Positions 30,003-39,282 of a stretch of DNA of 64,000 bases are shown here, piece by piece. The DNA lies in assembly GCA_963824275.1 (NCBI GenBank), contig CAWGOT010000002.1, positions 310,001 through 374,000 of the forward strand. The letters are read 5' to 3'. The stretch comes from JANXQG01 sp963824275. GTDB lineage: Bacteria > Planctomycetota > Planctomycetia > Pirellulales > Thermoguttaceae. Made by a program: the position numbers and the translations under genes. The stretch's first letter is position 1; each line of letters starts with the position of its first letter. The notes below the pieces were generated by a model. It was not told where the DNA came from, ran no database searches, and worked only from the letters and a program-made list of their open reading frames with translations.

Positions 30003-30100
30003 CGCGGGCAGAAATGAGCCGTTGGAGTCCCGCCTTTAGGCGGTTTGTCCGGCAGGTTTCCGGCTAAAGCCGGGACTCCAACGGCTCATTTCTGCCCGCG
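30003..30100. repeat. Palindromic repeat with perfect 30-base arms
   Basis: Arms at 30003-30032 and 30071-30100 are perfect reverse complements (CGCGGGCAGAAATGAG at the outside). The inner part carries CCGCCTTTAGGCGG and CCGGCTAAAGCCGG, the core that recurs at 31284-31331. Confidence 0.9.
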
Positions 30101-30282
30101 TGCAGTATATGCGCATTTGTGCCAGGTTGGCGGAAGCAGCCTTCCTTCGCGATGTCAACCCCGTTCACGGGGTTCCTTCCCAGTCTTGCCGGTACTTGCC
30201 GGAATCATCAAGGCTGCAGACTCTGTTCAGCACCGGGGCTTCCGACCCCACCGACGGTGGGTTTTGCCCGAACTTGCGCGGT

Positions 30283-31246
30283 TCATTTTCCTCCATCGCG
30301 ATCTCCGCCTGGAGAGAATGAGGCTGTCGGATCTTTGCCCGAACTTGCCCGAATTTTGCTCCGGGGTCGGACTCTCGGGGGCGGGTGGTGGAACCTCTTG
30401 GGCCGGTGGCGAACTTTCGCTGACGGGCGGCGAATTTTCGCTGACTGACGACGAACTTTCGGGCGCCGGTGGCAGGCTTCCGGTTTCGGGTGGCAGACTT
30501 TCCCTGGCAGGCGGCAAGCCCTCGGGCCAGGTTGTGAACGCTCGGGGGCGGACAGCGAATCGTCGTCGGCGTCGAGGCCAGGGAATTCGGCCAACTCGTC
30601 GATGGCCTCGATGGTGGCGGACAGCCGAGCGCGGTAGTCGCGGAGCTGCTCTTGGCTCATGTTTTCCAAATCCTCGTTCGGCACATCCGCGAGGAGGGGC
30701 CCGCCATCGGCTTCGATTGGCCGCTGGCTCGCGATCGCGTCGATGGATGGCGGTCCGGGTTTGCCCTTCAGCCGCCAGGAGGCCATCACGGCGGCCGTGG
30801 CCCTGGTGAGGAAGGCGGCATTTCCCCGTTGCGGTTGGGTGCGGAGCGACCGTTTCGTGAGCGACTTGCCGTCGCCGGATTGGCTGTGCTGGACGAGTCG
30901 CACGTCGATCTCGGCTTGCGAGTTTCGCCAGGCCTGCATGGCCTCGCGGTAGACCGCATCGAGCCGCGCCAGGTCGGCGGCGAACATCTCCGCCGCGCTC
31001 AGCGCCGCCCTGGCGATCCATTCCCGGCGGGCCTCCTGCAGCCAGTAATTGACGGTCCGTTTGGGCATGCCGAGCTTATCGGCGATGGCCCTGGCTGGAG
31101 TGGCCCTCCAGGGCCAGTTGCGTGATCTCGGGCAGCAGGGTCTCTTTTCGCCGCCGCGCGGCGAGCATGGCGGGGGTCACTCTCTCGGCTTGGCCGGATT
31201 GCGGTTGAAGGTCGTCGGCGGGCGGTTTTTCGCTGACGGAACACAT
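30283..31246 (-). CDS. Helix-turn-helix DNA-binding protein with low-complexity tail (frameshifted)
   Basis: The first frame from ATG 31246 reads MCSVSEKPPADD, MLAARRRKETLLPEI, LALEGHSS. The second continues RAIADKLGMPKRTVNYW, LQEARREWIARAAL and EMFAADLARLDAVYRE. One base must be removed near nt 31100. The segment around HSSRAIADKLGMPKRTVNYW is a clear helix-turn-helix, as in terminase small subunits or resolvase-like proteins. Then comes an alpha-helical region and a tail of roughly 21-24-base units (nt 30390-30540) that reads basic in this frame and Pro/Ser/Glu-rich in the neighbouring one, so the true tail is uncertain. It is possibly a mobile-element regulator. Confidence 0.6.
30390..30540. 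repeat. Degenerate tandem repeat, units of about 21-24 bases
   Basis: Six or seven units of a GGCGG/CGAACTTTCGG type run through the 3' part of the helix-turn-helix gene. In one frame they encode ESLPPETGSLPP-like peptides and in another basic Lys/Arg/Pro peptides. Confidence 0.5.
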
Positions 31247-31283
31247 GGCTGGGTCTCCCTGGGCTTGGTGGAGTGTCTCGCGC

Positions 31284-31331
31284 TGGAGTTCCGCCTTTAG
31301 GCGGCATTTCCCGGCTAAAGCCGGAACTCCA
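31284..31331. repeat. Palindromic repeat, second copy of CCTTTAGGCGG core
   Basis: Arms TGGAGTTCCGCCTTTAGGCG... (31284-31304) and CCGGCTAAAGCCGGAACTCC... (31311-31331) with a 6-base loop. It shares the core of 30003-30100. The two copies flank the helix-turn-helix gene. Confidence 0.85.
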
Positions 31332-31744
31332 ACAGGGACGGAAGGAATCGCACTATCAGACCGTAATTATCCATAAATTTGGATGGTTGTCAAGGGGCGG
31401 GAAGCAAGAATTTTGTCGCGGGCCGCGGGCGGGGCGGGGGCGATTGCCCTAAGTGAATTTCCAGCAACGGGTTACGGCGATCGGCGGACGAACGGAATTC
31501 GCCAAATAATCCGAAATTGCGTCCGGCGCGTCGGACCAGGCCGCAGACATACCCTGGACATCCGCTCCTTCCCGCGCCCCCACTGGCAGTCTCGACTCCA
31601 GAGGTGTAGTGTACACATGTATCCTATTGCGCCAGATTCCCGCCTTTGCCTCTTGAAGCCAAGAAAACCGGTCCCGTGGTCGGCACGCCAACCCCAGTCG
31701 CGCCCGTATATCGCCCTCGCCAGCCGAGGCAGTCGCCCCTCTAT
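31332..31744. other. Region without a recognisable gene
   Basis: Open frames here are short and have no family features. The 5' part of the IS91-like transposase expected here is missing or too degraded to read. Confidence 0.4.
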
Positions 31745-32568
31745 CAGGGACGAGATGCGGTCCTGGGCGCGTTCTGGCTTCAGCGTCGACAACAGCGTCT
31801 ACCTCTCGCCGGGCGACACGTTCGGCCTGGAGCGTCTGGCCCAGTACATTTTGCGCTGTCCCTTCAGTCTGTCCCGCGTCGTCCGCCTGAGCGACGAAGG
31901 CTCGGTGATCTATCGTGCCGAGCAGGATCACTGCTGCCGTTTCCCCGGCCCAGCCAGCCCCGATCTCCGCGGCGGCCCGCACCGCAACTTCCAGGTCTTT
32001 ACCGCCCTGGACTTCCTGGCCGAACTCACCCAGCACGTTCCCAACAAGGGCGAGCACCTCGTCCGCTACTATGGCTGGTACTCGCACCGTCAGCGCGGCA
32101 TTCGCGCCAAAATCTCCCCTCTCCCTCCGGGAGAGGGGCAGGGGGTGAGGGCCGTGCTACCGTCGACCCCGTTACCGACCGCTCGGTTGTGGATGCCGTA
32201 AAATCGGCCGCTGGCGGCGCGCGGACTGGTTCGGTCTCCACCTGGGCCATGCTGATCAAGCGGGTGTACGAGGTCGATCCGCTGAAATGCGTGAAGTGCG
32301 GCGGCACAATGAAGATCATCAGTTTCATCGAGCGCGGTCAGCAGGACGTTGTCGAGCGGATTCTCCGCCATTGCGGTTTGTGGGAAGGGCCAATCCGCAC
32401 GCTAGCCGGTGCCCGTGCCCCGCCGCAACGATCCGCGCCCCTCCAGACGAGCCGGAGTTCGTCATGGATCCCGAGTTTCTTGAGTCAGAACGTCTTGAGC
32501 GTCGCCTTGAGCGTCAGGCAGACGCCGGGTGCGAACTGCAATTGATCCTCGACCCGGACTTCCTGTAG
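31745..32568 (+). pseudogene. IS91-family (Y2-type) transposase remnant
   Basis: The first frame has ARSGFSVDNSVYLSPGD, GLERLAQYILRCPFS, VFTALDFLAELTQHVPN and HLVRYYGWYSHRQRGIRAK, the C-terminal half of IS91/ISCR-type transposases (Y2_Tnp, PF04986). After a break at about nt 32112-32152 a second frame gives WAMLIKRVYEVDPLKC, CGGTMKIISFIE and RILRHCGLW, the zinc-ribbon end of the same family. The N-terminal half with the two catalytic tyrosines is gone. A CCCTCTCCCTCCGGGAGAGG palindrome interrupts the coding sequence. The element cannot be autonomous. Its 3' end is repeated at 43715. Confidence 0.75.
32112..32152. repeat. Palindromic repeat inserted in the transposase remnant
   Basis: A CCCTCTCCCTCCGGGAGAGG palindrome followed by GCAGGGGGTGAGGG. 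In one frame it reads SPLPPGEGQGVRA, a peptide I associate with proliferating repeats in many bacteria. Confidence 0.75.
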
Positions 32569-32615
32569 CCCGCGTTCCAGGCTGCTTTCTCACCGTCTAC
32601 CGCGCCGGTGCGCTG
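32371..32615 (+). repeat. IS91-like 3' end, copy 1 of an island-bounding direct repeat
   Basis: A 245-base segment covering the last part of the transposase frame (PEFVMDPEFLES ... LILDPDFL) and 47 bases beyond its stop. It is repeated in the same orientation at 43715-43948 with about 15 differences plus small indels. Confidence 0.9.
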
Positions 32616-32820
32616 ACGGTGCGCAATTGCGCAATACTCGGCTGAGAAACCGCGAAAAACCAGTCGTAACCACCCATGTGATGGCCTCCTTCGCTCGATC
32701 CAAAGCTGAGAACCGCGACGGCCGCGGCGGCAAAGACGGGCAAAGCCATGCTAGCGACGCCACCCTGCGTAGATGGGCTCGGCGGTCATCGAAACGGCCG
32801 GATTTGTGCGAATTCGCAGC

Positions 32821-32890
32821 CGGGTTCTTGACGGCGATCAGCGTCCACGGTCGGATCGGGGACGTTTCGCGGGATCAAAATTCCTATCAG
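32821..32890 (+). repeat. 70-base direct repeat, copy 1
   Basis: CGGGTTCTTGACGGCGATCA at its start. It is repeated at 45408-45477 in the same orientation with one mismatch seen. No coding function is evident. Confidence 0.9.
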
Positions 32891-33028
32891 TGGTTCTTAG
32901 CCACGAGCGAGGGCACTACATCCTGGCAGAACTGCTTGCTCGGGCTATTCGCACCGAGTTGCGGGGCATGCGTGCCCAGGTAACGGCGGATTATGAACGA
33001 ACAGATTGAGCTTCCCTGGACCCCGGCC

Positions 33029-33086
33029 TTACCTGCCTTGACCCTTACCTGCCTTACTTACCTGCCTTACCTGCCTCTTACCTGCC
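33029..33086. repeat. Five copies of TTACCTGCC
   Basis: TTACCTGCC occurs at 33029, 33045, 33058, 33067 and 33078 with irregular spacers. The same unit, with GACCC before it, recurs near 45346 and 45398. Confidence 0.85.
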
Positions 33087-33492
33087 TTGCGCTTCCTTGT
33101 CAATGGCATCGCCAACCGCCGCCAGTTCTGCTTTCGTCACCCGGATGTTCATACCCGGGCGCGGGGCGTACTCTTGAGTCCATTTCATACGCTCCGTGAA
33201 TAGCTCGGGCGGTGATACTCCATCCAGCACGGCGTAGAACACGACTGGAATCCACAACGGCGTCCGAAACCCGTCTGCCAGCGGGACTGTTTCCGTAAGG
33301 CCGACAAGCTGCGGCCTAATGCGGTCGCCTACCTTCGCGAAGAAACCTGCCTGGAACGCCCCTAACTCAAATGCCCGCTTAATCAGACTTGCGACCGCTC
33401 GCATAACTTGCGGATCCGACAGGCCGACGTTTTTTTTGCCGCCTGACCGCATCGGCAATCTGCCGCAGTTGCGATGCTTCGACCGCGCCCAT
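33078..33492 (-). CDS. Hypothetical protein (frameshift in an A8 run)
   Basis: The first frame from ATG 33492 reads MGAVEASQLRQIADAVRRQ. The second continues NVGLSDPQVMRAVASLI, LGAFQAGFFAKVGDRIRP and PRPGMNIRVTKAELAAVG to 33078. The change falls in eight identical bases (33430-33437), a classic site for sequencing error. Joined length is about 138 residues, with no signal peptide, membrane segment or family I recognise. Its 3' end lies in the TTACCTGCC repeats. It is the first gene inside the island bounded by the IS-end repeats. Confidence 0.5.
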
Positions 33493-33766
33493 GAGGTTGC
33501 TCTCCGTGTGACGGGCCGGCCCAGGGCGCGAGGGTACACGGAAAGCAAGAGACCGAACGCGCCATGGGACCGCTTGGCCGGGGATCAGCCGGCCGTCCCG
33601 ATGAGAGGCCAATTTTGGGCAGAATTCTGCCTTGCGTACGGAAATTCCCGGCGGGGGCTTGACAACGGAAGATTAGGGTACTCCAATGGCCGCTATAAAC
33701 TACGTAATCCTCGTAATTTTCAACGTTGCGAAGTAAAGCTGCAATTGAAGCAAAGCATTGCCAGCC

Positions 33767-34599
33767 ATGAAGGTTTGGTCATTTTTCAGGCGAGGCGTGC
33801 CGTTTTTTATTATTGGGCACGGGCTCGCGTTCCCCCTAAAGGGCGATTATGGGATGGCAGAATGGGCGATCCCTGCCGTAATGGTAGCGATTCTGGCAAT
33901 AGTCGAAATTGGGGTTAGAAATTTGTGGCTTGCTTGGGCGTGCGGAGTTTTTAGTTTGCTCGCCGTTGGGCAAACCATTCTAATTTTGCAACGGCCAAAC
34001 GGGAACTGGCTTGAGGCTTGGCGTAGGGTTCTCGAAGGACACGGAGAGACCATGGAACACTTTTACAGTCGTGCCACGGTATGGACGTGGCGTATTCTGC
34101 TCATTGTCTTCGGTCTTATCGCATACGTTTCGGTCAGCGATGCAATCGTGCGACACTCCGCTGTTCCAGTTGATGGTCCGGTCCAATTTCCGGTTGCTGT
34201 CGCAACCAGCGCGGTACCGGATACCGAAGGCATTACCGCCTATGCCTCGATCGAGGCTCGGCTTTACCCGGGCGGGCTCCCCCAAAAACTGCGTCTAATG
34301 GTAGTCCTGCGCTGGACCTTTCAAAAGACTGGAGTCTTGCGGGAAGCTATGGCCTTTACCAACAAAAATCGGCGTGGTCTAGCGATTGGGCCAAGGTCAA
34401 CAACGCTGCCACATTTGAGAGTACCGAATTAACCACGCTTCAGTACGTGGACATTGACATACCCGCCAGCGACCATGACTTTCGCCTAATGATATCTCTC
34501 GTTCCTAAGGACAAGAATGCAAACGCAGACTCTGCAAAGAAAATGATTACGGACAGCCACAAGCTGACTGTAACTGATGCTAACGCTCTTGGCAAATGA
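33767..34599 (+). CDS. Membrane protein, unknown function (frameshifted)
   Basis: ATG 33767 starts MKVWSFFRRGVPFFI. Three or four hydrophobic segments follow (MAEWAIPAVMVAILAIV, LAWACGVFSLLAVGQTIL, WRILLIVFGLIAYVSV). After the last comes a soluble domain; near nt 34310 the frame changes and the better tail continues DLSKDWSLAGSYGLYQQ, TLQYVDIDIPASDHDFRLM to TGA at 34597. Total is about 277 residues. The C-terminal part is probably on the outer face of the membrane. Composition is less GC-rich than the neighbouring core genes, in keeping with the island. Family unknown. Confidence 0.55.
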
Positions 34600-34623
34600 C
34601 CCAAACCAAAACGGATATCCATC

Positions 34624-35307
34624 ATGCTTAGTTTCGTAGCCTCTTTGCTCATTTGTGCAATGCCCGCCGCTCAACCCGGCGACTCATTCGAGATTCAAGT
34701 TAAGGATTTTAACGGCAATGGCGTCCCGTCTGCAACGGTGAAAGCTGCCGACCACGTGTTCGGCGTAACTGGACCGAACGGCCAGATCACGATTCCACGC
34801 GAACCACTTACGATTGATATTCTCCCGCCCCCGGGCTCGGAGCTTCAGGCGACAAGGACTGCCGTTACAAAAGATACAAAGGAAGTCAGATTAAACCGTG
34901 CCGTCGCCCAGGCGGCTGCGCCGTGCTGCCCCTGTTGCTGCTGCTCCAATCGCGTCCTCCCGTGGCGTCGCTATTGCATTCCGCAACCGTGTTGCATCCC
35001 GTCCGTGCCTGCTGAGGAAGTCCAAATCGTTGTGAGCGTGCCCGAGTCGGCTAGTGTGACGGTAAACGGGAAGCCGACAACAAGCGTCGGCAAAACTCGA
35101 ATTTATCGTGCCCGAAACCTGCAACCCGGGAGAGAATATAATATCGACCTCGGCGCGACAATGGCTGGCGTTGAAATACACAAAACGGTAGCTCTGCGGG
35201 CAGGCGAGACGCGGCAGGTAGTATTGGACGATTTCCGCCCCGGACCAAGGCCGACGCCTGCCGTGAGGCCGCAAGACAGCGGGCAGGTCAGTGTAGCGAC
35301 AGAGTGA
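34624..35307 (+). CDS. Exported protein with TIGR03000-like planctomycete domain
   Basis: A 227-residue protein: short signal peptide (MLSFVASLLICAMPAAQ), a carboxypeptidase-regulatory-like beta domain (GNGVPSATVKAAD, GVTGPNGQITIP), a Cys-rich segment (PCCPCCCCSNR ... PQPCC), and a C-terminal domain with VPESASVTVNGKPTTS, RIYRARNLQPGREYN and ALRAGETRQVVL. The last fits TIGR03000, a small domain found almost only in planctomycetes; function unknown. It begins 24 bases after the membrane-protein stop, so the two are probably co-transcribed. The Cys cluster could bind metal or form disulfides. Confidence 0.75.
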   Translation: MLSFVASLLICAMPAAQPGDSFEIQVKDFNGNGVPSATVKAADHVFGVTGPNGQITIPREPLTIDILPPPGSELQATRTAVTKDTKEVRLNRAVAQAAAPCCPCCCCSNRVLPWRRYCIPQPCCIPSVPAEEVQIVVSVPESASVTVNGKPTTSVGKTRIYRARNLQPGREYNIDLGATMAGVEIHKTVALRAGETRQVVLDDFRPGPRPTPAVRPQDSGQVSVATE

Positions 35308-35496
35308 CGGAAAATGGCTGGGGCTACCGTGTGGACAACCCCGAACGTATCTTCCGGGAACTTCTCGCGTTGTGGTTGGGGCCGGACCAGGTGGCAGTCG
35401 ATGCCGTCATGGGAACAGATCAGGAGTTGGCTTTACGGCGATGAGCCGGGCGTCCTAGAAGACGGTGACCATAGATTGCCCCGCGGTGGTTCTTGG

Positions 35497-36288
35497 CTAC
35501 TTGTAGTGCGCGATTAGCTGATACATCTTCTTGCAGTAAGATGGAAAGAGATTGAGAAGGACATAAGCCATTTCGCGGTCAAGGATTTTGCCTGTCGGGT
35601 GACCGGCCTCATTGCGCGATTCTCGTATGACGGATTGTATCCCAGTGAAACGAGTGTCGAGGTCCTCTTTGATCTCAGGGCTAAGTGGTTCTCGATCGAG
35701 AATTTTCTTGAACTCGTTCATCCGACGAAGAATCTTGGTTTCTTTAAGGGCTTTCTGAAATCTCGCGCTATGAGCAGTATTTTTTTCGATGGTTTCCAGG
35801 ACAAGATTCAACGTGTGTTCCGCCGCTACTCCGAGCATTACCGTTGCGGAAAGAATGCACCCCGCCCTGAACGCCTGCATTGCCTCCTTGAGGTACAACA
35901 ACGTATTTGGGTCTATTTTCGGGACTGCTGACCTGATCACTTTTTCGTAACTTGACAGGTCGTGGAAGAAATAGGTGTCGGGGTTTTCGATGATCCGCAG
36001 TCCAAAGTGCGAAAGCCGAAACACTGGAAACGTCTGGGATTGTGGGGGTGCTCCAAGAGTGATAATACCATCCCGAAATGCCTCCCAGAAAACCTCTAGC
36101 AGTGTGCCTTCATCGTCCAGGGTGAGGCGTGCCTGACCATTGGCAAAATCACTTCTGCTACCGCGATCGTCGAACATCTTCGCGATTGCAAAACGAGCCT
36201 GGTCGTAGTTTAGCGCCCAACCGCATGTTCCGTCTCTGTTCAGGAACTCGAAGAAAACTGCCCGAATCTCTTCATGGCTATGGTGCAT
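35497..36288 (-). CDS. HEPN/DUF4145-like protein
   Basis: Start chosen at ATG 36288 (MHHSHEEIRAVFFEFLNRD), because an upstream in-frame start adds 49 unrelated residues. The product is 263 residues. The N-terminal half (CGWALNYDQARFAIAKMF) is unknown. The C-terminal half is helical: FRAGCILSATVMLGVAAEH, FKKILDREPLS, and IRESRNEAGHPTGK. The arrangement of a membrane-free helical bundle ending with R-x4-H (RNEAGH) resembles HEPN domains of the DUF4145 type, several of which are RNases in defence systems. No operon partner. The family call is by pattern only. Confidence 0.5.
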   Translation of the reverse strand: MHHSHEEIRAVFFEFLNRDGTCGWALNYDQARFAIAKMFDDRGSRSDFANGQARLTLDDEGTLLEVFWEAFRDGIITLGAPPQSQTFPVFRLSHFGLRIIENPDTYFFHDLSSYEKVIRSAVPKIDPNTLLYLKEAMQAFRAGCILSATVMLGVAAEHTLNLVLETIEKNTAHSARFQKALKETKILRRMNEFKKILDREPLSPEIKEDLDTRFTGIQSVIRESRNEAGHPTGKILDREMAYVLLNLFPSYCKKMYQLIAHYK

Positions 36289-36597
36289 TAAGACGCCCGT
36301 CAATTCGTTTTCTGCCCCGTAGCGTTTCTTGGCAGGCAGACCAAAGACGGGCACTTTAGCACATTTCGGGGCGAAGGACAAGACACCAAAAAACCCTGGA
36401 AAACACCTGGGTTTGCGAACCCGGAAAAGCAGCAACCGTCGGCCCCCCGTTGAAACGTCATCCCCCCCGTGCTAGACTATCAACTTGGGTTCCCTGCGGC
36501 GATTGCAACGCCGAGGGGATGAAATCGAGTCGGCAGGCTGCCGCGTCCACTTTTCCGCGGCGGCCCGCCCGGCCGGCCCGACGAAGAAAGGTGCTGT
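36289..36597. other. Intergenic region
   Basis: It separates two divergent genes. An AAAGG ribosome binding site for the plus-strand gene is at 36585-36589. No other feature is recognised. Confidence 0.35.
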
Positions 36598-37209
36598 ATG
36601 TCTCGCGGCGAGTCCGAGTCCCCACTTTTCGACCCGCTTCGCAGCAAGCCCGACGAGAACTTCCTCGCCGACCTCGAAGATATTCGCTCGCTTGCTCCAT
36701 TCGGCGACGGCAGCCCCTTGGAACCACTGGCCTTGGCAATCGGGCCCGGCAGCGGCGGGTTGGAAGTAGCCGTCGCCCGTATCGAGCGAAAGCCCACACA
36801 GGAGGTCCTGCGCAATGCGTGGAAGAGTCGGCAGGGGGGCCGCGCAACTCCGGTTTTGCTGGTGGCCCTCCACGGCGACCGGGCGGCGCTGTGCGGCCCG
36901 GCAGGCGAAATGCCGCCCGTTTTCCTCGACCTCGACATCGGGCAGGTGGAGCGCATCTGCCGTACCGCACTCGCCGAGCCCAACCGCCACGCAGCAGCGC
37001 GATTCCTCTGGTCCGTACTGCCCGAAATCAAGGAATCCCAAATCCCCGGTCTGCGCAACCAGGGGCTGTTTGCCACGCACGAACTGGAAAAGGGCGTCCC
37101 GCAAAGACCCGACTGGCCGCAGGCCCAGCAGAAGGCCAAGCCCCTGCTCGACAAGCGGGGCCGTGACCTGTTGGCCGGGCTCGGCTATCAGGTATCCGCG
37201 TGCCGATAA
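36598..37209 (+). pseudogene. N-terminal remnant of a type IIG-like restriction-modification enzyme
   Basis: A 203-residue frame with SLAPFGDGSPLEPLALAIG, GSGGLEVAVARIERKPTQE, RATPVLLVALHGDRAALCG, GLRNQGLFATHELEKGVP and LLDKRGRDLLAGLGYQVS. I know these stretches as the N-terminal domain of large single-chain restriction-modification proteins in planctomycetes and actinobacteria. They are normally followed by helicase or methyltransferase domains, but here a stop follows directly and the next 180 bases show no continuation. It could still be a free-standing domain, but truncation is more likely. A piece of an HsdR-like C-terminus remains at 42615. Confidence 0.5.
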
Positions 37210-37420
37210 GAGGATTATGGAGCGAACCGTAGATCGCAAGCCGAAGTGCCTGATGTTGACACGCCCCCTCTGTTTGAGTATACAAAATCTATCGAGGCGC
37301 TGGTTTTTGCCGACGTTTCCGACTATACTAGCATGACTTACGCGGTTTCCGCCGTTCTCCCAGCGGCAAAAAGCCCTTGGAATTTGACTCAAATCCTTGC
37401 AGGGTATAGTATTAGGTAAT

Positions 37421-38248
37421 ATGACCAATAGCAGTGAGGCACTGCCCCGATTCGGAAAGCCGCCGGTCATTAAGACGGTGCTCGGGGTCCATTTCCGCCC
37501 GTTGGAGAAGTTCACCTCCGCCCATCAAGGGCTTCTGTGGGAGCGTTGCTTCCGTGAACAATTCCCGAACCTGGAGGAGCGTCCCCCGGTCGAGGAGGTC
37601 CGCGAACTGTTCGGCGAAGAGCGGATGGGCGTACCGATGTTACAGTGGCAGGTCTTCGACCGGCCCCCCGCAGCGCGGCTTTGGTGTACGTCGGAGGACG
37701 GTCAGCACGTCATTCAAATCCAGAAGAACGGTGTGTTTGCCGGCTGGCTGAAGACGGGCGAGACGGTGCCCTATCACCCTTATGAGGAGAGGCGGCAGGA
37801 GTTTAGTCAACAACTGGAGCAAGTCCAGGACTTCTTCCAGGCGGAAGGCATCGGTCAGTTGGAACCGACGACTTGGAGCGTTACCTACATCAACCACATC
37901 GACTACGAGGGGTTCCGCATGGTGGGGCCGGCCGTCGCGCGGACGCTGACGTTCTGGACGAACCAGTCAAGCGACAATTGGTTGCCGGAGCCCGACAAAG
38001 TGGCACTGGATTTCACGTTCCCCATGTCCGATAATGCGGGGCGGCTGAATGTGAACCTCACGACTGCGGTTGTGCTGAGCGACAAGAGGCACGTGTTGCG
38101 TCTGGACTTGACGGCGCGGGGGCAACTTAAGACGAGGAACGTACCGGGCGATTTGGCCGGGATCGACTTGGGGCACGAGTGGATTTTGCGGGGCTTTGCC
38201 TCGCTCACCCGCCCCGAGATGCACCAGCTATGGAAGAGACTACAATGA
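37421..38248 (+). CDS. TIGR04255 family protein
   Basis: From ATG 37421 the 275-residue product begins MTNSSEALPRFGKPPVIKTV and continues LGVHFRPLEKFTSAHQG, RLWCTSEDGQHVIQIQ, GVFAGWLKTGETVPYHPYE and TWSVTYINHID. The PPVIKTVLGVHF opening and the DGQHVIQIQ strand fit TIGR04255, a sporadically distributed family of unknown role often seen in accessory islands. No signal peptide. The gene overlaps the next by ATGA (38245-38248), and a third gene follows within 25 bases, giving a three-gene operon directly before a PLD-SNF2 helicase gene. Confidence 0.78.
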   Translation: MTNSSEALPRFGKPPVIKTVLGVHFRPLEKFTSAHQGLLWERCFREQFPNLEERPPVEEVRELFGEERMGVPMLQWQVFDRPPAARLWCTSEDGQHVIQIQKNGVFAGWLKTGETVPYHPYEERRQEFSQQLEQVQDFFQAEGIGQLEPTTWSVTYINHIDYEGFRMVGPAVARTLTFWTNQSSDNWLPEPDKVALDFTFPMSDNAGRLNVNLTTAVVLSDKRHVLRLDLTARGQLKTRNVPGDLAGIDLGHEWILRGFASLTRPEMHQLWKRLQ

Positions 38249-38820
38249 CTCAACAAACAAGGACCGACGAACGGTTTGCCGCCGGATTCCGCGCCGGCAT
38301 TTTGTATGGCACTGCAATGAACCAACAAGATAGGGTCCACGAACGGGCGAGCGATCAACTGACGATCAGCAGCCGGCTCATCACGCGGGAGCCGAAATGC
38401 GCTGCCGAGCGGTTGACGATGGAGGATTGGCCCGTCATCCGCGGCTGGACTCGTTGCGATTGGCTTCCATTCGTTCGCAAGCAGTTGCAGGCGATTGAAT
38501 CACTTCCCAACGGCTGGGATTCGTATGGCGCGCCGAGCCCCGACGCGATTCTTGTGTCGTCGGCGCGGGGCCTCATCGAGTGCCTGGCGCCAGTTGCCGA
38601 TTTGCCCCAGCCTCACGTCAATCCAACGCGCAACGGGGGCGTGCAGTTCGAGTGGGAGTCGGGCGAACGCTATTTCGAGCTTGAGGTCACGGCAGAACGC
38701 GCCGCGGAATATCTCTACTGCGACGACGCTGCTCACGTCGAAGAGGCCGGCAATCTTTTCGAGGGAGAATCGTTGCAGGATGTACTGGCTTTCATCCGCC
38801 GTGTTGGAACCACCCAGTGA
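38245..38820 (+). CDS. Hypothetical protein coupled to TIGR04255 gene
   Basis: ATG 38245 overlaps the upstream TGA; the product has 191 residues (MTQQTRTDERFAAGFRAG ...). Recognisable features: LPNGWDSYGAPSPDAILVS in the middle and GGVQFEWESGERYFELEV near residue 130, which together look like a small alpha/beta protein seen next to TIGR04255 genes; I do not know a function. No membrane segment. Overlap indicates translational coupling and probably a complex with the upstream product. Confidence 0.65.
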   Translation: MTQQTRTDERFAAGFRAGILYGTAMNQQDRVHERASDQLTISSRLITREPKCAAERLTMEDWPVIRGWTRCDWLPFVRKQLQAIESLPNGWDSYGAPSPDAILVSSARGLIECLAPVADLPQPHVNPTRNGGVQFEWESGERYFELEVTAERAAEYLYCDDAAHVEEAGNLFEGESLQDVLAFIRRVGTTQ

Positions 38821-38843
38821 CCAACCGGTGATGAGGATGAACC

Positions 38844-39251
38844 GTGCCGAACGATCGGATTGCTGATTACGAAATTCTCTATCGACGTATCCGCCCCGGC
38901 AAAGACTGGTTTGAGCCGCCGGACCGGCCGACAAGCGCAAATTTCAAGCTGAAGCGGCTTGAAGATAACCAGTACGAGGAAGGGCTTTCTGTATACCGTG
39001 GCTTAATCGTCAGTGCCGCCGAGGTGCTGGCGAAGCCCGAAGCAGAACCTGAAAGCAGGGCGGCACAGGCTTTCGCTGGGGAAATTCGGGCCTTGAAGAA
39101 CGGCGAAGAGAAGTCTCTCCAACTTGATGTCGTGGCAGTTGCCGATCAAAGCGACCCCGGACACGCTGAGATTCGTGGACCTGAGCCGCGGAAACTCCCG
39201 CCGAGCGCCCCCAGGAGGTTAGCAAAGCTGTTCCGCGTTGTCGAAACGTAA
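38844..39251 (+). CDS. Hypothetical protein, third gene of the TIGR04255 operon
   Basis: GTG 38844 starts MPNDRIADYEILYRRIRPG, then DWFEPPDRPTSANFKLKR, EEGLSVYRGLIVSAAEV and a Pro/Arg-rich tail; 135 residues. The charged N-terminal part with RPTSANF and LSVYR is reminiscent of small cytoplasmic toxin-like proteins but I cannot assign a family. A GATGAGGATGA tract upstream could act as ribosome binding site. It is 23 bases from the previous stop and 31 bases before the helicase gene. Confidence 0.6.
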   Translation: MPNDRIADYEILYRRIRPGKDWFEPPDRPTSANFKLKRLEDNQYEEGLSVYRGLIVSAAEVLAKPEAEPESRAAQAFAGEIRALKNGEEKSLQLDVVAVADQSDPGHAEIRGPEPRKLPPSAPRRLAKLFRVVET

Positions 39252-39282
39252 TGCGCGCTGTGCCGTTAAGCATAAGGTCGCC

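Noticed and set aside
37323..37420. A promoter or riboswitch before the TIGR04255 operon
   Set aside because: There are AT-rich patches (TATAGTATTAGGTAATATG), but no aligned -35/-10 pair or conserved aptamer could be supported.
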